DNA from: Desulfuromonas thiophila
Lineage (GTDB): Bacteria > Desulfobacterota > Desulfuromonadia > Desulfuromonadales > Desulfuromonadaceae
NCBI RefSeq assembly: GCF_900101955.1
Contig: NZ_FNAQ01000002.1
Coordinates: forward strand, 186,001 to 250,000
DNA: 64,000 bases
Reading direction: 5' to 3'
Below, one piece after another: positions 47,646 through 55,035 of this stretch. Numbering within the stretch: the stretch's first letter is position 1; every line of letters starts with the position of its first letter. The notes beneath the pieces are model-generated. The model was not told the DNA's origin, searched no databases, and worked only from the letters and a program-made list of their open reading frames with translations. The translations under genes and the position numbers were made by a program.

Positions 47646-48413
47646 ATGCGCCGCGGGCTGGCTGCCCTGGTTCTGCTTGCGTTGCTGGCCGGCTGCAGCA
47701 GCGCGCCGCCGCCGCGCCCGCCGGCGGGCGCCCCCGCTGCGGCAGACCCGACGGGGGCGCCGCTCAAGGGCTGGCAGAAGCCCTATCAGGTTAACGGCCA
47801 GTGGTACCGGCCGCTGCTTGATCATCAGGGATTCCGCGAGGAGGGCCTGGCCAGCTGGTATGGCAAGGATTTCCACGGTCGCAAGACCAGTAACGGGGAG
47901 ATCTACGACATGTACGCCATGACGGCGGCCCACAAGCTGCTGCCACTGGGCATTCATGTGCGGGTGGAGAATCAGGCCAATGGCCGCAGCGCCATTGTTC
48001 GTGTCAATGATCGTGGCCCCTTTGTCGCCGGTCGCATCATTGATCTGTCCTATACCGCTGCCAGTCAGCTGGGGGTTGTCGGACCGGGCACTGCGCCGGT
48101 AAGGGTAACCGCTCTGGGTTACGAGCGGGTTACGCCCGATGGCCGGCATTTCTATGCGTTGCCGGAAAATGTCGCCGGCGGACCGTTCACGGTGCAGGTG
48201 GGCGCCTTCACCCAGCGGGCCAATGCCGAGCGGCTGCAGCAGCGGCTGCAGCCGCAGTTTGGCCGCACGCTGATTTGTCAGGCCGATGTTGCCGGCCAGC
48301 TGTTCTATCGGGTGCGCTGTGGCCACCACGACTCGCTCGAACAGGCGCTACAGGGCCAGCAGGCACTCCTGGACGCCGGCTTCTCTTCGACCTTTGTGGT
48401 CGCCATCGATTGA
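47646..48413 (+). CDS. rlpA: RlpA-like septal ring lipoprotein (DPBB + SPOR)
   Basis: 255 residues. A lipoprotein signal peptide with lipobox LLAGC (Cys17) precedes a Pro/Ala-rich linker. The double-psi beta-barrel domain (about 66–155) has GLASWYGKDFHGRKTSNGE, VRVNDRGPFV and GRIIDLSYTAA; a SPOR domain (about 178–255) starts FTVQVGAFTQ. RlpA binds denuded peptidoglycan at division sites and in some species cleaves it. Start overlaps nothing but abuts accA exactly. Confidence 0.92.
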   Translation: MRRGLAALVLLALLAGCSSAPPPRPPAGAPAAADPTGAPLKGWQKPYQVNGQWYRPLLDHQGFREEGLASWYGKDFHGRKTSNGEIYDMYAMTAAHKLLPLGIHVRVENQANGRSAIVRVNDRGPFVAGRIIDLSYTAASQLGVVGPGTAPVRVTALGYERVTPDGRHFYALPENVAGGPFTVQVGAFTQRANAERLQQRLQPQFGRTLICQADVAGQLFYRVRCGHHDSLEQALQGQQALLDAGFSSTFVVAID

Positions 48414-48440
48414 TCCGTCCGTTTTGTCCCTGGCGAGGTG

Positions 48441-49220
48441 TCAGTTTTGTCCCAGAAAGGAGCGCAGCCAGCTTTTCTGCCGTGCTCCCAGCCGTTGGCT
48501 CAGCAGCAGGTTGCGGATCTCTTCCGCCGGCAGAGAGCTCAGCAGCTGACGGAACAGGTCGGCTGGCGTTTGGCTGTTGCGCGCGATGGCGCGCTGGAGG
48601 TGGGGGCGGCGCTGCCAGCGTGGATGGCTGGCGATCAGGCGAATGACCTGGGGGCTGGCGTTGGGGCCGTTGAGCAGGAGGTAGAGAGCGGCTTCCTTGA
48701 GGTGGGGATTGTCGAGGCAGGCTTCCACGACCTGGGGCTGCCCTCCCTGAATCAGTGCCTGTAACACGGCACTGCCGGTCCGGCGGGCCAGGCTGATGCG
48801 GTTGCCCAGCGGGCAGCCCGGCAACCGCTCAATGATGGCCCGTTCCGCCGCCACACGGACGTCCTGGTGCAGGCCGGGCTGCTGGCACAGGCGCACCAGA
48901 TCGAACAGCTGCAGCCACTGCAGCACGGTTTTGAGCTGCAGTGGCGGTAGTTGTGGGTGGCGCACCAGGGCCAGAGCCACCGGTTTGCGCCGGACCAGAC
49001 TGTGTTTGCACAGGGTTTTGCAGAATAGACCATCCAGGTCGGGCCGCTGGGCAATCAGCAGCAGGTGTTCTTCACAGCAGTGGACGTTTTTCAGCGCGGC
49101 GCGCACCACCTCCAGGTCGGCCTGCCGGACGATGTGCCTGAGTTGTTCGGCATTGCCGGTCAGGGCCTGCTTGAGTTCGGTGGCCCGGGCCGGGCCGATA
49201 GGGCTGTCGCTGCTTGCCAT
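48441..49220 (-). CDS. Helical-repeat protein of unknown function, downstream of tgt
   Basis: 259 residues from ATG 49220, eight bases after AGGAC; the longer in-frame ORF to 49487 overlaps tgt antisense and is not needed. It is predicted to be all-helical with HEAT-like units (HIVRQADLEVVRAALKNVHC; VALALVRHPQLPPLQLKTVL; EACLDNPHLKEAALYLLLN). Conserved phrases such as 'NPHLKEAA' suggest a repeat scaffold. No catalytic motif. It lies 22 bases after tgt, so probably co-transcribed; a role in tRNA modification is not implied. Confidence 0.65.
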   Translation of the reverse strand: MASSDSPIGPARATELKQALTGNAEQLRHIVRQADLEVVRAALKNVHCCEEHLLLIAQRPDLDGLFCKTLCKHSLVRRKPVALALVRHPQLPPLQLKTVLQWLQLFDLVRLCQQPGLHQDVRVAAERAIIERLPGCPLGNRISLARRTGSAVLQALIQGGQPQVVEACLDNPHLKEAALYLLLNGPNASPQVIRLIASHPRWQRRPHLQRAIARNSQTPADLFRQLLSSLPAEEIRNLLLSQRLGARQKSWLRSFLGQN

Positions 49221-49242
49221 GAGGGACGGTCCTGCTGATGTG

Positions 49243-50385
49243 TCAGTCGTCGCTGTTGCCCGCCGCGCCGTATTGCTGCAGAAAGCTGGCTTTGAAGGCG
49301 CTAAAACGGTTTTGCTCAATGGCCTCGCGCGCCTGCCGCACCAGATCCAGATAAAAATGCACGTTATGGATCGCCGCCAGGGTGGCTGAAAGAATCTCGT
49401 TGGCGTTGTAGAGATGGTGCAGATAGGCGCGGCTGAAGTTGCGGCAGCAATAACAGCCACAGGAGGCGTCAACGGGGAAGAAATCACGCCGGTAGCGCCG
49501 GTGGGTCAGTCGCAGTTTGCCGCGTGAGGTGAACAGGGTGGCGCTGCGGGCGTAGCGGGTCGGGATGACGCAGTCGAACATGTCCATGCCGCGCTCGATG
49601 CTTTCGAGGATGTCTTCCGGCAGGCCGACACCCATCAGGTAGCGCGGTTTATCTGCTGGCAGATGGGGTTCGGTGTCATCAACCACTTTTTTGAGCAGTT
49701 CGAGGCCTTCGCCGACGCTGACGCCGCCGATGGCGTAACCAGGGAAATCCAGCTGGCGTAGTTGCTCGGCGCATTCGCGCCGCAGTTCGGGATACACGCT
49801 GCCCTGGACAATGCCGAACAGGGCCTGGTCGCTGCGGCGGTGGGCCTTGAGGCAGCATTCCGCCCAGCGCAGGGTTTTCTGAATCGACTGGCGGGCGTAA
49901 CCGATGTCCGACGGGTAGGGGATGCATTCGTCGAAGGCCATGATGATGTCGGCACCCAAGGCGTTCTGAATTTCCATGGCCTGCTGTGGCCCCAGAAAGA
50001 TTTCCTCGCCGCTGACCTCGTGACGGAAGAATACGCCATCGGCGGTGATGCGCTTTTTCGGCAGGGAAAATACCTGAAAGCCGCCGCTGTCGGTCAGGAT
50101 CGGCTTGTTCCAGTGCATGAAGCGGTGCAGGCCGCCGGCCTTTTCCACCAGCCCCTCGCCCGGTTTCAGATGCAGGTGATAGGTGTTGGACAGGATGATC
50201 TGGGCACCGCAGGCTTCGACCTGGTCGGGGGTTAGGGCCTTGAGGGCGCCGTGAGTGCCTACCGGCATGAAGATGGGGGTTTCGATGACCCCGTGGGGTG
50301 TCTGCAGACGGCCACGACGGGCGCGGCTGTGACGGTCCTGGTGGAGCAGTTCAAAGGAAAACATGGGATGTGGGGCGTCTTTCAT
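49243..50385 (-). CDS. tgt: tRNA-guanine transglycosylase
   Basis: 380 residues. Motifs include MPVGTHGALKALTPDQ, the substrate-binding LTDSGGFQVFSL, GGVSVGEG, the catalytic Asp in MFDCVIPTR and the zinc site CGCYCC. It exchanges G34 for preQ1 in tRNAs with GUN anticodons. Start at 50385 gives a short MKDAPHP extension; ATG 50364 (MFSFELL) is possible. Divergent from the Cas6-like gene across 129 bases. Confidence 0.97.
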   Translation of the reverse strand: MKDAPHPMFSFELLHQDRHSRARRGRLQTPHGVIETPIFMPVGTHGALKALTPDQVEACGAQIILSNTYHLHLKPGEGLVEKAGGLHRFMHWNKPILTDSGGFQVFSLPKKRITADGVFFRHEVSGEEIFLGPQQAMEIQNALGADIIMAFDECIPYPSDIGYARQSIQKTLRWAECCLKAHRRSDQALFGIVQGSVYPELRRECAEQLRQLDFPGYAIGGVSVGEGLELLKKVVDDTEPHLPADKPRYLMGVGLPEDILESIERGMDMFDCVIPTRYARSATLFTSRGKLRLTHRRYRRDFFPVDASCGCYCCRNFSRAYLHHLYNANEILSATLAAIHNVHFYLDLVRQAREAIEQNRFSAFKASFLQQYGAAGNSDD

Positions 50386-50514
50386 TCAAGGGCAGAGGCC
50401 GTAACGGCCACGTTGGTTGTCGCCGGGGGGAAGCCAAGTGGTGGTGCGGCGGCTGAAATGGCCCAAGCCTAGCAGAGGCGCGGGGCGAATGCAATCCAAG
50501 GTGCGTGTGACGCG

Positions 50515-51471
50515 ATGGTGATCCGGGAGCTGTACGACTGGCGGCAGGCCTGCTTTGTCCGCTTGCGCCTGCGCTGTCGTCTGCTGGAACCGGCCCGAAT
50601 CGATCCGGCGGTTCTGATGCGGTTGCGGCGGCGGTTGCGCCAGGCTGGTCAGCAACGGTTTGGCGCGCCGGCGGCGACCGCTGAACGCTTTGCGGCGCTG
50701 TTTGAAGCACCGGCCGCGCTGAATCCGGCGGAACAGCGACGGGCTTACAGGGCCGGCGCGCCCTTTGTGCTGCAACCGCGGGCCACGCCACCCCTGAGCG
50801 GCGCTGCCGGCGCCATCTTTGACAGCGAGGTGCTGCTGTGGGGCCAGGCGGCTCTACGGCTGGCCGACTGGCTGGCCTTGTGGCAGCAGTTGGGACAGCA
50901 GGGGCTGAGTCTGGCCCGGGGGCGTTTCGAGCCGGTTTGCCTCGATGCGGCCGATGCCAGCGGCCACTTCGTGCCGCTGTGGCAATTGGGCGCTTCTTCT
51001 GCCGTGTTGCCGCCGGCGCCCCAGTGTGATCTCGCCTGGTGGCTGGCCCTGCAATCGCTTGATGCGCCGTTGTTGCTGCGCCTGGAGACACCGGCACGTT
51101 TGCTGAGCCGTGGCCGCCCCCTGTTCCGGGCCGATTTCAGTCAGTTTTTCCCCTTTGTTTTGCGACGGGTCAGTGCTCTGCTGGCCGCCCATTGTGGCCT
51201 GCCTTTTACCGGTGACGCGGCCCGTCTGTGTCAGCTGGCTGGTCAGGTGACACAGACGGGCTGTCTGCGTTGGCATGACTGGCGGTTACTGGCGCCGGCT
51301 GCTGCCGACCCACAGCCTCTCGGCGGGCTTCTTGGCCAGCTGAAACTTGATGGGCCTCAGCTGCGGGAGGTGATTGAGGTTGTTGCTGTTGGCAGTTTGC
51401 TCAACCTGGGCAAAAACGCGGCCTGTGGTGCCGGAGCCTATCGCCTGCTGCCTGTGACGGCATCAAATTGA
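50515..51471 (+). CDS. Cas6-like RAMP endoribonuclease (no CRISPR nearby)
   Basis: 318 residues. The C-terminal third resembles the Cas6 RAMP family: FFPFVLRRVSALLAAHCG, CLRWHDWRLL, then GGLLGQLKLDG and a Gly-rich terminal loop LNLGKNAACGAGAYRL, which is the RNA-binding G-loop type. Known Cas6 enzymes cut pre-crRNA repeats. No CRISPR repeats or other cas genes lie in the window, so this is a standalone member acting either in trans on a distant array or on other RNA. Weak RBS AAGGTG. The N-terminal half (residues 1–150) is not recognised. Confidence 0.65.
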   Translation: MVIRELYDWRQACFVRLRLRCRLLEPARIDPAVLMRLRRRLRQAGQQRFGAPAATAERFAALFEAPAALNPAEQRRAYRAGAPFVLQPRATPPLSGAAGAIFDSEVLLWGQAALRLADWLALWQQLGQQGLSLARGRFEPVCLDAADASGHFVPLWQLGASSAVLPPAPQCDLAWWLALQSLDAPLLLRLETPARLLSRGRPLFRADFSQFFPFVLRRVSALLAAHCGLPFTGDAARLCQLAGQVTQTGCLRWHDWRLLAPAAADPQPLGGLLGQLKLDGPQLREVIEVVAVGSLLNLGKNAACGAGAYRLLPVTASN

Positions 51472-51495
51472 AAAGCAGGTTCTGTTCGCTATACT
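51468..51495 (+). promoter_or_regulatory. Promoter of the TFIIB-type zinc-ribbon gene
   Basis: TTGAAA (51468–51473), a 16-base spacer and TATACT (51490–51495), overlapping the Cas6-like stop codon. It directs transcription of the gene at 51573 separately from the Cas6-like gene. Confidence 0.7.
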
Positions 51496-51572
51496 TGAAA
51501 GCGATAGACGCAGTGCCCGGATTCGTAACCCCAAAACTGGCGGATCGCTAGATCAAGCAGAGGAGGTGGAGC

Positions 51573-51902
51573 ATGAAGGATATCTGGAACGAGCGGGAAA
51601 AAGCTTTCGAAAACAAGTATTTTCGTGATCTTGAACAAAAGCAGCTGGCGGAGCTGAAACAGGCCCTGCAGGAAGAGCAGATTCGCCAGTTGTGTCATAA
51701 TCGCTGTCCCAAGTGTGGCGAGGCCATCGAGGCGGCCGAGTTCCGTGGTGTGCCGCTGGATCGCTGTCCCGGCTGCGGGGGCATCTGGCTGGGGCCGCGG
51801 GATCTGAAGATTCTGGCCGAAAAGGATCATCGTACCTGGTTTGATACCTGGTTCGCCCAGGAAGAGCAGGCTGTGTCGAATGAGAGAGACCTTACGGCTT
51901 GA
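51573..51902 (+). CDS. TFIIB-type zinc-ribbon protein
   Basis: 109 residues with RBS GAGGAGGTGG. A charged N-terminal helix (residues 1–40) precedes a zinc ribbon with Cys45-xx-Cys48 and Cys65-xx-Cys68 (CPKCGE; RCPGCGGIWLG), the zf-TFIIB fold, and an acidic C-terminus. Similar small proteins occur in many Deltaproteobacteria; function unknown. Own promoter and terminator, so probably monocistronic. Confidence 0.85.
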   Translation: MKDIWNEREKAFENKYFRDLEQKQLAELKQALQEEQIRQLCHNRCPKCGEAIEAAEFRGVPLDRCPGCGGIWLGPRDLKILAEKDHRTWFDTWFAQEEQAVSNERDLTA

Positions 51903-51973
51903 CGGGCTACTCGCTGCGGCTGGGGTTGGGGTGACGCGATGCAACCTGGCTCAAGCCGAGAGTGGAAGCGAAT

Positions 51974-52012
51974 AACGGCGGGGCAGTTTTTCTTGACCTC
52001 GCCGTTTTATTT
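51974..52012 (+). terminator. Terminator after the zinc-ribbon gene
   Basis: AACGGCG(GGG)… pairs with (CCT)CGCCGTT across a T-rich loop, followed by TTATTTG. Good stem with a modest U-run. Confidence 0.6.
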
Positions 52013-52148
52013 GCGTAAAACTATTTGAATCTTCAAGTTGTTTTTATCTGAAAACTGTATACTGTATTTCTTTGGCCCGCTGGGCCGGGTGAGCAGGCTG
52101 ATGTTGCGGCGTAGCCGCAGCGGGTCTGATGGGTACGGAGGTGTAGCG

Positions 52149-52673
52149 ATGGGGGAGATTCTGTTTATTGTTCTGGTCCTAGCGGGTCTGGGGGCCTTTT
52201 TTTTCCGTCAGCCCCTGAGGCGGGCGCGCCGGCTGTATGCGGCGGCGCCGGTCGAGACCGTCATCGAACCGGTCGCGCAACCGGCTTGCCGGGCAACTGC
52301 CGAACCCACCGCTGAGTCTGTTGCGGCGGTCGCGGGCGAGCCGACAGAGCCGACAGAGCCGACAGAGCCGACAGAGCCGACAGAGCCGACAGAGCCGACA
52401 GAGCCGACAGAGCCGACAGAGCCGACAGAGCTGCCGCCGGTTCCAGCCCCGCCCGAGCGTGCTGCTGTCGAGTCGCCATCGGTCCAGCAAACGCTGGCCT
52501 GGCGTCTGGTTCAGCGGATCAGTCAGAAGCCGGGCCTGCGCCAGACGGAGCTGTATCGCCAATTTCCACGCGAAAACCGCAAGAATCTGCAGGCGGCTCT
52601 GTTGCAACTTGATCGGGAGGGGGCGATCCGGCGCCAGAAGGAAGGCAGCAGCTACCGTCTATTTGTTCGCTAA
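52149..52673 (+). CDS. Membrane-anchored protein with (EPT)10 repeat and winged-helix domain
   Basis: 174 residues from ATG 52149, five bases after GGAGGTG. One N-terminal transmembrane helix (about 3–19) is followed by a linker with ten perfect Glu-Pro-Thr repeats (residues 64–93) and a C-terminal domain (about 113–174) resembling a winged helix (RLVQRISQKPGLRQTELYRQF…LLQLDREGAIRRQKEG). The layout is a rigid, charged spacer joining a membrane anchor to a possible nucleic-acid-binding domain. Function unknown; the repeat array may vary between strains. Confidence 0.65.
   Translation: MGEILFIVLVLAGLGAFFFRQPLRRARRLYAAAPVETVIEPVAQPACRATAEPTAESVAAVAGEPTEPTEPTEPTEPTEPTEPTEPTEPTEPTELPPVPAPPERAAVESPSVQQTLAWRLVQRISQKPGLRQTELYRQFPRENRKNLQAALLQLDREGAIRRQKEGSSYRLFVR
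52338..52427 (+). repeat. Ten tandem copies of a 9-base repeat (GAGCCGACA)
   Basis: The unit GAGCCGACA occurs ten times without a mismatch, followed by a further GAG. It encodes (Glu-Pro-Thr)10 in the gene at 52149. Perfect identity indicates recent slippage expansion. Because the unit is nine bases, changes in copy number keep the reading frame. Confidence 0.97.
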
Positions 52674-52787
52674 GGACGTTACAGGGCCGGTGAAAGGGGA
52701 CGATTGGCTGGCACCGAGGGGGCTGGCGGGTGGCGCAGGGAGGTTCGCCGCGCGACAGCCCGAAAGGCGGTTAGCGGAAAGATTTTG

Positions 52788-52817
52788 GCGCCTGTGCCCA
52801 CAACTTGGGACAGGCGC
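52788..52817. terminator. Hairpin between convergent genes
   Basis: GCGCCTGTGCCCA and GGGACAGGCGC pair around CAACTT between the convergent genes at 52149 and 53524. The T-tract is poor (TTTCGTGTGTTTT), so termination strength is uncertain. Confidence 0.45.
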
Positions 52818-52843
52818 TTTCGTGTGTTTTATCGCAGGTCTTT

Positions 52844-53524
52844 TCAGGGGTGCCAGCGAATCTGCTGCTGTTCGAAATCGATCTGATAGCGCAACTGGCG
52901 CAGCACGTCCATGCCGAGCAGACCGTCGAATGGCAAGCGTTCGTCGGGTTGGACCACGATGGCGACAGGGAGCTGGCGCAGTTGATGGGGGCCAACCTGC
53001 AGCTGATCAAGCTGGGCCAGCCGTGCTTCCAGTAGGGCGCCGCTGGCCTGATAGCCGCGTACGCGCTGTTTGCCTTTGAGCCGCAGCTGCTCGGCGGCGG
53101 TGGCGTATAGCAGGCTGGTGGAGGCGCCGGTATCCAGCAGCAATTGCAGTTTCTGGCTACGGCGGCCGTGACGGGCCTGAACCGGCACGATGACCTTGTT
53201 GCCGACAACGCGCACGGCGGTGACGGCGGAGGGTTGCGCTGCGCCGGTGGTCTGAACGGGCTGCTCATCCGCCGGTTGGGCTGTTGCCGGGGTGGAGCCG
53301 ACAATGGACAGGCCGGAAAAGGCTGCCGGATCAGGCTGCAGACGGGGGTCGTTCCGTATGCTTGGAGGCAGTCGGCCGGGGTCGTCCGTGACGATCAGCC
53401 GTCCCTCGGCATCGCGGAAGCGGTACAGCTGGGTTTGTGCCGCAGCCAAAACCGGTGCCAGCAGAAGGACCAGCAGAGCCAGCCAGACCGTCAGTCGATA
53501 GCCGATGGCGCTTAAGTGGCACAT
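52844..53524 (-). CDS. Secreted retropepsin-like aspartyl protease with DUF4124
   Basis: 226 residues. A signal peptide (about 1–29) precedes a DUF4124 segment (LYRFRDAEGRLIVTDDP), a Pro/Gln-rich linker, and a retropepsin-like domain with the DTG triad at Asp131-Thr-Gly (LLLDTGAST), a hydrophobic-hydrophobic-Gly FDGLLGMDVL and a terminal strand. Single-domain retropepsins must dimerise to be active; substrate unknown. It overlaps the 3' end of the Crp-type gene by 13 bases, so translation is coupled and the regulator may control it. Confidence 0.8.
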   Translation of the reverse strand: MCHLSAIGYRLTVWLALLVLLLAPVLAAAQTQLYRFRDAEGRLIVTDDPGRLPPSIRNDPRLQPDPAAFSGLSIVGSTPATAQPADEQPVQTTGAAQPSAVTAVRVVGNKVIVPVQARHGRRSQKLQLLLDTGASTSLLYATAAEQLRLKGKQRVRGYQASGALLEARLAQLDQLQVGPHQLRQLPVAIVVQPDERLPFDGLLGMDVLRQLRYQIDFEQQQIRWHP

Positions 53525-54201
53525 GACGTGGATTCCCTGTTCTGTTCGCGGGGAAAATCGGCCAGCAGGCGGATGGAACGTCCCTCCACGGCGATCAGGC
53601 CTTCTTGGCCGAGACGTCCCAACAGCCGTGAAAAGGTCTCCGGCGTGGTGCCCAGCAGCAGGGCGATCTCGCCCTTGGGCGCCGGCAGCCGGATTGCGCC
53701 GCCGCTCTGGCGCTGGTCGAGTACCAGCAGGTAGTTGATGAAACGCTGGCGGATGTCACTGAGGGTGAGCTGCTCAATCATGCCGAGCAGGTACTTGATA
53801 CGTTGCGACAGGGTGCCGATAAACTGCAGAGCCGCGTCCGGGTGCTGTTGCAGGTGGCTTAGGATTTGCTCGGCATCAATGGCCAGCAATGTGCTTTCCT
53901 CCAGGGTGACGGCGCTGACCGGATAGCGGCGCTTGAGCTGCAGCAGGATTTCGGCGAAATATTCGCCGGGCTCGATGAAGCGGATGACGGCTTCCTTGCC
54001 GTCGGCCGTGGAACGAAACAGCTTGACGCGACCGCGTGCAAGGAAGAAAAAGGTGCTGCCGGTTTCCCCTTCGCTGAACAGTAGCTGGCGCCGGCTGGCG
54101 CTGAGCAGGCGGCTGCTGCGGTCAATGAAGGCGAAGCGCTCCGGATCAGGCGCGCCGAAGAAACAGTGCAGAAAGCCATTGATGGCCTGGGTTTTGGTCA
54201 T
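53512..54201 (-). CDS. Crp/Fnr-family transcriptional regulator
   Basis: 229 residues. The cyclic-nucleotide-binding fold (about 25–140; RGRVKLFRSTADGKEAVIRFIEPGEYFAE) is followed by an HTH (KGEIALLLGTTPETFSRLLGRL). Only one N-terminal cysteine is present, so no FNR iron–sulfur cluster is expected. The ligand is unknown. Its final codons overlap the retropepsin-like gene. The upstream 40 bases separate it from the DUF protein at 54241. Confidence 0.9.
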   Translation of the reverse strand: MTKTQAINGFLHCFFGAPDPERFAFIDRSSRLLSASRRQLLFSEGETGSTFFFLARGRVKLFRSTADGKEAVIRFIEPGEYFAEILLQLKRRYPVSAVTLEESTLLAIDAEQILSHLQQHPDAALQFIGTLSQRIKYLLGMIEQLTLSDIRQRFINYLLVLDQRQSGGAIRLPAPKGEIALLLGTTPETFSRLLGRLGQEGLIAVEGRSIRLLADFPREQNRESTSCAT

Positions 54202-54240
54202 GGTTTGTGCTCCTGCACAAGCGGAAGGCGCGGGGCGGGA

Positions 54241-54912
54241 TTATTCCCAGGGTGGCGCACCCCCGCCGGAATCACATGTGGACAGGGTGTCTGGTGTTTG
54301 CAGTTGCTGCAGTTCGGCGACGAGGCTGTCGATGAGGGGGAGATGACTGCTGAGCTGCGAGCAGTTGCCCAGCCGCTGCAGGCTGTTCTGCAATCGCCGG
54401 GCTGCCTGCAGGGCTGCTTTAAGATCCTGCTGGCGGGCTAAGTTCTCCTGCCGCCGGTTTAGCTCCCGCAGCTGGCGACTCAGGCCGGGGTGGCTCAGCT
54501 GGCCGGTCAGAACGGACTGACGCAAGGGCTCGAAGTCCACCGCGGGCAGCTGCCCCTCGGCTTCAATCTGCTGCAACAGGTGCAGACTGCGGAAGTCGGG
54601 CGGACAGTAGCCCAGGTCATCGGTCAGCGCCTGGGGGGCTTCCCGTTCGAGATAATGGTAGGCCTGGGTAAGCTTGTCGGCGGTTTGCTGGCGGATGCGG
54701 ATCTCTTCGCGGCAGTAGCTGGCGAAGTCGGTATAGCCCCATTGGCGGTACAGTTGTTCGTGGCGGACCTGGCACAGCAGTTCACCCAGTTCGATCCAAG
54801 ATGCCTTGAAGGAGCGGGCTCGGCTGAGCAGGTGGTGGCGGGTACTGCCGGGTTCGACCTGCTGCAACAGCTTTTCGATATGTTGCTCGGCACGGCTGCG
54901 GGCCGTCGTCAT
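54241..54912 (-). CDS. Conserved hypothetical protein, possibly DNA-binding
   Basis: 223 residues from ATG 54912 after GGAG; a much longer in-frame ORF to 55929 is antisense to a real gene and not used. It is helical throughout: AEQHIEKLLQQVEPGSTRHHLLSRARSF and YTDFASYCREEIRIRQQTADKL suggest an N-terminal domain seen in phage/plasmid-type hypothetical proteins, and the C-terminal half (LREL…LARQQDLKAALQAARRLQ) is coiled-coil-like. No certain family. It faces the Crp-type gene in the same direction. Confidence 0.55.
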   Translation of the reverse strand: MTTARSRAEQHIEKLLQQVEPGSTRHHLLSRARSFKASWIELGELLCQVRHEQLYRQWGYTDFASYCREEIRIRQQTADKLTQAYHYLEREAPQALTDDLGYCPPDFRSLHLLQQIEAEGQLPAVDFEPLRQSVLTGQLSHPGLSRQLRELNRRQENLARQQDLKAALQAARRLQNSLQRLGNCSQLSSHLPLIDSLVAELQQLQTPDTLSTCDSGGGAPPWE

Positions 54913-55035
54913 CGGTTTCACTCCAGTTGACGGGTAATTCAGGATTTCCCGGTTATACCACAGTTTGCCTGTGCTGGCAGGCTTTTGCCCGGTCTTTGGC
55001 CGGTTTTGACGAGGAAGGGAGGGTGCTGGTTGCCC

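Noticed and set aside
46605-48329. 574-residue minus-strand frame over accA and rlpA
   Set aside because: Antisense shadow of two genes with strong motifs.
50386-51572. CRISPR array next to the Cas6-like gene
   Set aside because: No direct repeats with spacers are present around this gene.
52338-52427. Tandem 9-base repeat considered as a CRISPR-like array
   Set aside because: Units are contiguous, too short and have no spacers; they encode a protein repeat.
52179-52607. Minus-strand frame with repeated Leu-Cys-Arg-Leu
   Set aside because: It is the complement of the 9-base GAGCCGACA repeats and has no independent support.
53512-54201. FNR-type oxygen sensor call for the Crp-family regulator
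   Set aside because: The N-terminus lacks the cluster of cysteines needed for the 4Fe–4S site; only one cysteine is present.
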